A stretch of 64,000 nt of DNA from Rhexocercosporidium sp. MPI-PUGE-AT-0058 (taxonomy: Eukaryota > Ascomycota > Leotiomycetes > Helotiales). A program made the position numbers and the translations under genes. The stretch is from positions 1,984,001 through 2,048,000 of the forward strand of contig JAGTJL010000011.1 in assembly GCA_020746875.1 (NCBI GenBank). Reading direction: 5' to 3'. This document shows, piece after piece, positions 57,652-64,000 of this stretch. The notes under the pieces are model-generated. The model made no database searches and was not told the DNA's origin. It saw only the letters and a list, made by a program, of their open reading frames with translations. The stretch's first letter is position 1. Every line of letters starts with the position of its first letter.

Positions 57652-58431
57652 CTAGAGAGCCTGAGTCAGAAATTCTACCGCATCATCCATTCCCGCCGGC
57701 GAATTAAACCAATGTCCTCCCTCGGGGTACTCCTTCCACGTAACTTGCGCGCCAAATCCTCGCAACGTATCTCGTAGATCCCGGCCGTTTCCTACCAGAA
57801 CAAGTGGATCATCGACGCAGTGTCCAAGTAACATAGGTGTATTGCGTATAACCTCATCCGTATCCGGGACGCCGTCCAGGGCAAGCACTCTCCTCGTCTC
57901 AGTGAGAGATCTCCCCGGGAAAGGCATCCTGCATGAGAACCCAAGGAAGGCGCCAAGCCTGCGTGGCACCTCTTGCTGACCCTCCCCTTCCACCACAACG
58001 GGCGGCAGGCTCAAAGCCAGTAACGTATGCACGCTGGTCGCACCGCCTTGACTGATCCCAGCGAGTACAAGGCGATCCCACTGTCCGCCCAAGATAGTCG
58101 CCTCGCTTTCAAGTAGGCGCCGTATACTGGCAACACTCTCCCTCAGACCTGTTGCCTGGAGCTCCTCGCGCTCCGAGAAGTTGTTCACGTTCCAGATGTC
58201 GAACCATTGCGACATCTTGTTTCCAGGGAACGCGACGCACTCCCGCATCTCGGACTGGGGGAATACCCAGCGGAAGGAAGGGAAGTTCTCTTGAAGAGTA
58301 CGGTTGTGTGAATCTCGGGAGTAGGTCAGAGACGAAGCGAATGTTTTAGCGGTGTCTCCGCGGCCATGTAAGAAGATGACCGTATGTGTGTGGGGTGCGG
58401 AGGGCGCTATCGTGATGAAGGGAAGATCCAT
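57652..58431 (-). CDS. Acyl-protein-thioesterase/phospholipase-carboxylesterase-like hydrolase
   Basis: Single-exon gene for a 259-residue alpha/beta hydrolase of the phospholipase/carboxylesterase (APT1-like) family, which hydrolyses acyl thioesters or small esters. The ATG at 58431 (MDLPFITIAP) is used; the open frame upstream has no ATG. Features: VIFLHGRGDTA (oxyanion region), FPQSEMR, WFDIWN, GISQGG nucleophile with the serine, MLLGHCVDDPLV with the aspartate, and GGHWFNSP with the histidine. All three catalytic positions are intact. It is flanked by pseudogenes on both sides, so retention suggests selection or recent arrival. Substrate is not readable; fungal paralogs of this divergent type are often annotated as carboxylesterases. 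Confidence 0.88.
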   Translation of the reverse strand: MDLPFITIAPSAPHTHTVIFLHGRGDTAKTFASSLTYSRDSHNRTLQENFPSFRWVFPQSEMRECVAFPGNKMSQWFDIWNVNNFSEREELQATGLRESVASIRRLLESEATILGGQWDRLVLAGISQGGATSVHTLLALSLPPVVVEGEGQQEVPRRLGAFLGFSCRMPFPGRSLTETRRVLALDGVPDTDEVIRNTPMLLGHCVDDPLVLVGNGRDLRDTLRGFGAQVTWKEYPEGGHWFNSPAGMDDAVEFLTQAL

Positions 58432-58762
58432 AGTCAAGGTTGAGAAAGAGATAGTTTGTTTTCGCAAAATTGTGAGTTTTGAGGTGTTCTTCCGCCACAC
58501 AACTTTTTTCTAGAGGTGCAGGTGGCGTGACGTAAGATCTTGTGACTTCAAAAACACGTTTCCTAAGGTACCAAAGAAAGAGGCCAAGAGCATATTAAAA
58601 CTTGGACGTTTAATTTATTCTCAGTGTAATATGATTTAATAAGGCATCGTAGTAAAGTATAATAGAAAGGATATTAGCAAATAATATGGTAGAAAACGTC
58701 AGATTTGATGTGATTTTATTTTCTGCGTCTCCCTAATAAATAGGACTAGTTAAACAGAATGG
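58432..58762. other. Upstream region of the hydrolase gene
   Basis: Promoter of the hydrolase and 3' region of the APH-like gene. No gene is supported. Confidence 0.35.
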
Positions 58763-59440
58763 TCATATGTAATCACCCTCTTCCCAGCTTCTCTTCTCGA
58801 TCTCGAACTCCTTTGAATAGTTCCCAAATGGCCTGAATATTTCGTGCATAAAATCTCGCCACCGCTGATTACACCTAAATCCCTCGAAAAACGCCTTAGT
58901 ATAGTCCAAATATTCGGGGTAGTACCCAGAATTTTCCCAGTCTACAATCCCCGTCACTGCCCAGCCCCGAGTCCCATCAGGTCGGATGATCCGATCAGCC
59001 AAGATATTGCGTGGGTTCAGATCCGCATGCGTAAATACGGTTTTGTGTCCTTTGCGGCTCGGGTCATCCGAGTTTCGCAGGACTTGGTTGAAAGCCGCCT
59101 CGTCCGCGAAAGGCCCAACGGGATTCCCATCGGAGATGCGAGGGTCTCTGAAAGATCCGCCCAAAGTATCGCAGATAGCATGTTCTAGGCTGACGGCTTT
59201 GGGGACAGCTCGAATTTGAGTTAGGTACTCCTGCATCTGAGCGACGAACTCGGTGCCATCTCTATCTGACAGCATGTCTTGACATCGTGAAAGAGGTATC
59301 CCTGGAACTCGGGACGTGAGAAGGTATGCATCGTGAGAATAAAATGGGTCGTCTGACTCTATTGGCATAATGACCCGGTCGAGTGGCTGGGGAACAGGGA
59401 CCGAAGTATACCGGAGCACGATTTTCAAGGCGTTGAACTC
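58763..59440 (-). pseudogene. APH-family small-molecule kinase, N-terminally truncated
   Basis: The minus frame encodes about 225 residues of the aminoglycoside-phosphotransferase-like fold. NALKIVLRYTSVPVPQP marks the early lobe; VFTHADLNPRNIL is the catalytic loop; VDWENSGYYPEYLDY is the metal-binding strand and its extension. The frame has no ATG at its 5' end and is closed by a TGA just upstream (about 59460), exactly where the CTTAGG-rich repeat begins. The nucleotide-binding start of the protein is therefore missing. Fungal members are numerous and of unknown substrate; no link to antibiotic resistance should be assumed. An upstream exon beyond the repeat cannot be excluded. Confidence 0.75.
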
Positions 59441-59459
59441 GTTCCGAAACCCCTCAGGA

Positions 59460-59672
59460 TCTCAGAACGAGCCCCTTTAGGAGCTAAAATAGCCCCTTAG
59501 TTTATGCTTAGGCTAACTCTGCCGTGTGCTTAGGTTGCTTAGGCCGAGCTTAACCTAAGCTTATGAATGCTTACCTATAGCTTAGGCTAAAGCAGCAGCA
59601 GCTTAGGTCCAGAGACGGAAATGGAAAGTGTGATGGAAAGTGTGATGAAAACATTTCCATGTGAGTAAGGCT
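59460..59672 (-). repeat. CTTAGG-rich repeat, right copy (inverted)
   Basis: Reverse complement begins GGAAATGTTTTCATC and is rich in CTAAGC/CCTAAG words. It lies in opposite orientation to the copy at 55617-55800. A TGTGATGGAAAG word is duplicated near 59628-59655. It truncates the APH-like gene. Confidence 0.4.
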
Positions 59673-59919
59673 GTTACATTATACAATTTTCGGGTGTGTC
59701 ATCGCAACTAATTGATAAGATTAGAGAATAAAGATTTGAGAAAGGCACCACAAGGTCGAGTCGATCTTTTGACTAGGAGGCGGAAAGAGCTATGGTAGCT
59801 GTTAGAAAATAGTAGAAAATATACTAAAATTGATCTATATTTGCCAAAACAAAAAGGGGGCAGTAGAGTTCTAACTTGAAAACCTAAACTTCGCTCACTA
59901 TCAATGGCTCTCTAGTCTA
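59673..59919. other. Intergenic
   Basis: No gene is supported. It lies downstream of the sulfur transporter gene. Confidence 0.3.
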
Positions 59920-61026
59920 TTATTGGGCACTATAACAGGTACTGAAGGAGCATGGATGCTCCAATCCCCCTGCAAACATAGCACCCACTGTCACAAAACT
60001 TGATTTCGACAGCGTAGCCATCCCACTAATGCCATGTCCAGAAGTACAGCCGCCGGCTGTCCTTGCCCCAAGAATGAGAGCCGCTCCACCAATTATTGCG
60101 CTTGTCAAGGAAATGTGCACTGTCTCTTCAAGTACTTTCACGCCCATAGCTTGTCCTAAGCCCCAACTTCCGCCTAGCATTCCAAGTACAAAGATCACAG
60201 GGTTGAGAGAAGGCCACGAAGAGCTCTTGCGCGACCCTAGCCCTGTAAACCGACAGATGTACTGGCCGACTCTTTCGTATGCGGTGGAGACACCGATGGA
60301 ACCTCCCGTGAGTATGAGAGATGCTCCCTGTGCAGCGCCGATGAGGAGCCCACCGAGTACGGGATGTAGACGCTGAGATCCAATGGAATGAGGAACCAAG
60401 TATGAGGCCGAGACAATCATGGCGAGACAAACAAGCTCATAAATGAGGACTCCCTGGCTCTCTTTCAAGTTTGCGGACTCATAAACAGTGAGCTTCTCCT
60501 CGGCACAGTCGCAGCCTTCCTTGGCGTCTGCAGAAGCTGGGAGAGTTGTGCATTTGGCACAGTATCCGAATCGAGTCCACAAGATGCCACCGAGGATTCC
60601 ACCTCCGAGGACTGGAAGACCTGATGAGACGCCTGTCGCGATCTGCACTAACACTGTGCCGGGACATGCACCTGTGAGGGCCATCCCGCTTCCCAACAGG
60701 AGGCCACCAATAACATTTCCATCATATCGGTGCCATCGATTCAAGTTGGAAGGTTTGCGGGGGCTGCAAGGAGAGACATCTGTTCGTTTCGCAATGGCCA
60801 TAAGGACACTATTGAAATAATTAGATTTATGTCCACATGATTATTTTAAAAACAATAGGGATACGTACGCACTGCTTGCGCTCGCCGTCAAAAAGACCTT
60901 CAGCATGTGAAAATCAGACAGGAGAAGTTGAGAGGATATGACTGAAGGGGAGTAGACTCCAGAGACGAGAAGGGCAGAGCCAAATAGAGAGCCTGAGAGG
61001 GCGGTGGCGACAAGATCCGTCGACAT
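59920..61026 (-). CDS. YeeE/YedE-family sulfur transporter
   Basis: Integral membrane protein, 348 residues, of the sulfur-transport family that includes bacterial thiosulfate transporter YeeE/TsuA. Exons on the minus strand: 61026-60869 and 60808-59920; phases close. Both family repeats are present: the first with FHMLKVFLTASASSA and GSGMALTGACPGTVL, the second with GARTAGGCTSGHGISG; each holds the conserved cysteine. An extra loop in the middle carries CAKC and CDC cysteines. The last 14 residues (after MFAGG) read as an unlikely polar, Cys-rich tail; a run of five G at that point would give a normal membrane-type ending (GASMLLQYLL) if it had six. It is head-to-head with the persulfide-dioxygenase-like gene. 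Family is usually bacterial, so acquisition by transfer is possible. Confidence 0.88.
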
Positions 61027-61923
61027 TTTTGTGATGGGCGAAGGAGGAGACGGATTATGTTGGTTGTTACTTCTAATTGACGGTGAAGGAGGTTTTTGAA
61101 TAGGAATTAAATGTCCGACTGAGAGGGCCAGGAGCCAGATGTATATTCATCCTGGTTAGCAGTTCCCTACCAATCATAAGGGAGGAACAGTCAAAAGGGC
61201 CCAGGCTCGAGCGACAGAGTTTACAAATTGGATATCAAATCGCCGAATACATCCCCGGAATTTCTTCTCTACTTGGTTGTTGAGGCGGATAAACGCTTGC
61301 CCTGTCTCTGTCGGCAGGAGCCTCAGTAAAGGCTATCATCCACTTGAATTGAAGGTAGCTTCCATTTTGTGGAGGAGAACCAAAACTACAGGTTAGGGGG
61401 TTATTTACCCCGAATATAGTATGAGTGTGCGTCATAGTCGGCGATCTGAAAAGACGTGGACAGTTGAGCTGTGGCCAAGCATTAAAAAAACTCTATCACG
61501 AGATGAGTGCTGAAGTTCGGCGACCAGCAGCCCGGGTTACGCCACTCGATTTTTCTCAGCAACCCGGGACGGGGGATCATTTTGTCAAGTGTATGAGAAT
61601 AATTTTTGGGCCCAGAGCCCAAAAACCTAGATTTACAAGTGTTGGTCAGCGTCCGGTGACCTCGGGTTGATCTTCCTTGGCTTACTTATTTATATATGCT
61701 TGCCTGGCATTGTGGATAAAAATCATCCGCCATCCACAAGTCCAATTCTCAAAATCTGCTACAACGGTTCTTGCTACTTGATCAATATTTTTAGGCTTTG
61801 TCTCACATCTCAATCCTATGTATAACTTATCAATCCCTGCTTTACTACTCCTCTCTGACCAGTATCCTCATAGTCTTCATCCCGTCACTACGTTCATCAA
61901 AACCATTCAACGTCGACTACAAA
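61027..61923. promoter_or_regulatory. Bidirectional promoter of the sulfur gene pair
   Basis: An 897-bp region between start codons of the two outward genes. No protein is supported inside. Stretches include CCGGGTTRCG-type words near 61530-61570. Shared control is an inference. Confidence 0.5.
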
Positions 61924-62844
61924 ATGACCATGAATCCGGATGTTTTTCCTCGTTTTGAACCCGTCACTGCAACTTGGCAGTATATCGTTGCCGACCCTGC
62001 AACCCGTGACGCGGTAATCATCGACTCGGTCATCGACTTCAATCCGGTCTCGAATCAAATTGGCACCGAGACTGCAGATAGTCTCCTTTCGCTTGTTTCA
62101 GAGAACAACCTCACCGTTACACACATTCTTGAGACTCACGCACACGCAGACCATCTCACTGCTTCAACGTATCTTCAACAACAGCTCGTCAATCAGGGGA
62201 AGCCACGTCCAGATATTGGCATTGGAGCACGCATCACTCAGGTTCAATCCACATTTGCCCCTAGATATGGGGTTCAGGACTCCGAGCTCTGCAATGTCTT
62301 TGACAAACTCTTCCAAGATAACGAGGAATTCACGATTGGGACGTTAACTGCAAAGGTCCTTCATCTCCCTGGTCACACTCCTGATCATGTTGGCTACCTC
62401 ATCGGTGAAAATGTGTTTACCGGGGACTCTATATTCAACCCAGACGTTGGATCCGCACGGGCTGATTTCCCTGGTGGCTCGGCTTTAGCTCTGTATAACT
62501 CTACGAGAACCCTTTTGGATTTGCCAGGGCACTATCGCCTCTACGTTGGACATGATTATCCACCAGAGTCACGGGCAGAAAACGAGGCTGGCGAGAAATT
62601 CAAACCTTACACGACTGTAAAGGAGCAGAGGGCGGATAACAAGCACGTTAATGATGGGACGACAGAAGAGGAGTTTCTAAAATTTAGATTGGAGAGGGAT
62701 TCTGTGCTTGGAGAGCCGAGACTTCTGCACCAGTCTTTGCAATGGAATATTCGAGCTGGGAAGTTGCCAAAGGCAACAGGAGCTAGTGACATATTTCTCC
62801 ACCTTCCCATCAAGGTTTCGAAGGAACTACTGAGCATAATGTAA
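61924..62844 (+). CDS. Persulfide-dioxygenase-like metallo-beta-lactamase-fold protein (ETHE1/Blh type)
   Basis: Single-exon, 306-residue metallo-beta-lactamase-fold protein of the persulfide dioxygenase group, which oxidises glutathione persulfide to sulfite. The open frame is longer, but the ATG at 61924 fits the family start (MTMNPDVFPRF). Metal ligands: THAHADHLTAS (H-x-H-x-D-H), LPGHTPDHVGYL, GDSIFNPDVGSARADFPGG (bridging Asp and the family-specific GSAR-DFPGG segment) and LYVGHDYPP. The final third (EEEFLKFRLERD, LHQSLQWNIRAGKLP) matches the bacterial Blh type more than human ETHE1. It lacks a rhodanese domain. A mitochondrial presequence is not evident from this start. The pairing with a sulfur transporter supports a role in thiosulfate or sulfide use. 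Confidence 0.9.
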   Translation: MTMNPDVFPRFEPVTATWQYIVADPATRDAVIIDSVIDFNPVSNQIGTETADSLLSLVSENNLTVTHILETHAHADHLTASTYLQQQLVNQGKPRPDIGIGARITQVQSTFAPRYGVQDSELCNVFDKLFQDNEEFTIGTLTAKVLHLPGHTPDHVGYLIGENVFTGDSIFNPDVGSARADFPGGSALALYNSTRTLLDLPGHYRLYVGHDYPPESRAENEAGEKFKPYTTVKEQRADNKHVNDGTTEEEFLKFRLERDSVLGEPRLLHQSLQWNIRAGKLPKATGASDIFLHLPIKVSKELLSIM

Positions 62845-63568
62845 GGAGCTAAATTGTAAAGCAGGTATATTGTAGCCTGATAGTAGGGGTGGAAATATTA
62901 TAGGTTCTCCCAGTAGGCAATGGCACAAATTGAGCGAAAATATGGATTTTACTGAGAAGCTCTTTGGTACTAGATTTTGTCATTGCCAGCTGAAGTCCAG
63001 AAGTCGTATCAAGTATTTTTTCCAGAGTGCAAAAAGCTACAAAATAGGAATGTAAGCATCCACGCATCTGTTCAATGGTCTTACGTACATGGGCACGACT
63101 GAGACCTTATCTGAAATTTAATGACAAGTCTGTAAACTAGAATCAGTAGAAGCTTGCATGGACATCCATTAAAGGACTGCACAAACATCTAGGTATGCCG
63201 TCAAGCCAGCCTCGTCAACACTTTTCTGCCACAATCCTCTGTTATCGTTCAATTCAAAAATATCGCACTCGGTTGTCTCTGCAAAATTGCTCCCGTTGCC
63301 TTAGGGTTTGAGAATTAATTCGTATGTTTAATTGTTGGGAGTCTATTTCTGAGTTTTGCTTGTGCTGATGTTTTAGTATGGAATTATAATCGTAGGGATG
63401 GGAGGAGTGCCACCTTCGTTGGATGGAAGGGAAGGTTGCGACTATTATGGGCATGATATTGGCGAGAAGGAGGGGGAATCGAGAAGCGAGATTCGAGATT
63501 CCCAAATGATAACCTAAAATCTCTCCACCTGTACAACTACCAACCAATGAACAACTTACTGTAACCAA
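62845..63568. other. Intergenic, no supported gene
   Basis: 3' region of the persulfide-dioxygenase-like gene plus sequence with short frames lacking domains. Confidence 0.35.
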
Positions 63569-64000
63569 TCAATCTTTCCAAATAACAGTTTTCGTAATCA
63601 AAAACTCCTCTAATCCCTCCTTAGCATTGAAACGACCCCATCCACTATTCTTCACCCCACCATGCGGCAGAACAGGTTCATCATGAACCGTCATGCTATT
63701 GATATGAACAGCCCTACACGTACACCTCAGTCAATATCTTCCCAGATGGGAGTGTTTTCTTAGACGTCGGTTAGGATTGTGGGGGTGATGTTGATGGTTT
63801 TGTTTCCGCTTGAGGTTGTGGAGTCGAGGGTGGGGAGGGGCCGTTGAGGAGGTGAGAACCGGATGAGAGGGATGAGGAGATGAGATTTTAGACTCGGGTT
63901 TTGGACTGTGCGGTTACGAGGTTGGGGAGGGGTGTGTCCGAGGGTTTGGCGAGTACTTCTTTGGTGGAGGAGAGGGAAGCGGAGGCGATGGATGTGTGGA
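63569..64000 (-). pseudogene. Aldehyde dehydrogenase C-terminal pseudogene (runs off right edge)
   Basis: The minus strand encodes the end of an NAD-dependent aldehyde dehydrogenase: [37 protein letters not shown] and a stop at 63569. Further upstream ITPTILTDV and LVTAQSKTRV are readable, but in-frame stops occur (TAA after TILTDV near 63760; another after KTRV near 63890), frames shift, and about 60 family residues between the PIWED-like and AVHINSM segments are missing. The rest lies outside the window. The wording resembles vanillin or salicylaldehyde dehydrogenases. The gene is inactive as seen. Confidence 0.75.

Noticed and set aside
58763..59440. An antibiotic-resistance determinant because of the APH fold
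   Set aside because: Fungal APH-like kinases are a large family of unknown substrates, and this copy lacks its N-terminal lobe.

Overview
The window is nuclear DNA of a filamentous ascomycete (Pezizomycotina). Genes carry short GT-AG introns, and the families are typical of moulds: Dicer-like 2, GMC oxidoreductase, fungal transcription-factor families, an F-BAR RhoGAP and SulP sulfate permease. Gene islands of normal composition alternate with AT-rich, TpA-rich, stop-riddled blocks that look like transposons degraded by repeat-induced point mutation (RIP). The order cannot be fixed from sequence alone. I saw no rRNA, tRNA or CRISPR array.

Layout. 0-8 kb: the 5' part of dcl2 runs off the left edge and is divergent from a gene for an OTT_1508-type nucleic-acid deaminase; a secreted GMC oxidoreductase follows. 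8-10.4 kb: AT-rich block with a short solo LTR and two fold-back structures. 10.7-13.5 kb: a small secreted protein, a decayed BTB gene and an acidic reading-frame relic. 13.5-17.8 kb: a degraded hAT-like transposon carrying two solo LTRs. 17.8-26.2 kb: two intact paralogous Fungal_trans_2-type regulators on either side of an UNC-93-like MFS transporter, with LINE pieces between them. 26-31 kb: mostly unassigned sequence and another AT block. 31-32.6 kb: an SRPK-like kinase pseudogene. 33.4-40.6 kb: a conserved island (Rgd1-type RhoGAP, sodium:solute symporter, mitochondrial mL45/Mba1-like protein). 40.6-45.5 kb: AT block with several LTR copies. 45.5-52.4 kb: the tail of a sulfide:quinone oxidoreductase pseudogene and a SulP permease whose last exon is cut by a 3-kb TA-flanked transposon that contains further nested elements. 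52.4-64 kb: decaying genes (mitochondrial carrier, C6 regulator, galactose oxidase, APH kinase, aldehyde dehydrogenase) among intact ones (an acyl-protein-thioesterase-like hydrolase and a head-to-head YeeE/YedE sulfur transporter plus persulfide-dioxygenase-like pair).

Two gene pairs stand out. The dcl2/deaminase pair shares a 640-bp divergent promoter and could join RNA silencing with nucleic-acid deamination. The YeeE-YedE/persulfide-dioxygenase pair, in the same window as a sulfate permease and an SQR relic, suggests inorganic sulfur handling and resembles bacterial bigR-type operons. The transposons are datable relative to one another through nesting and target-site duplications, several of which can be read directly.
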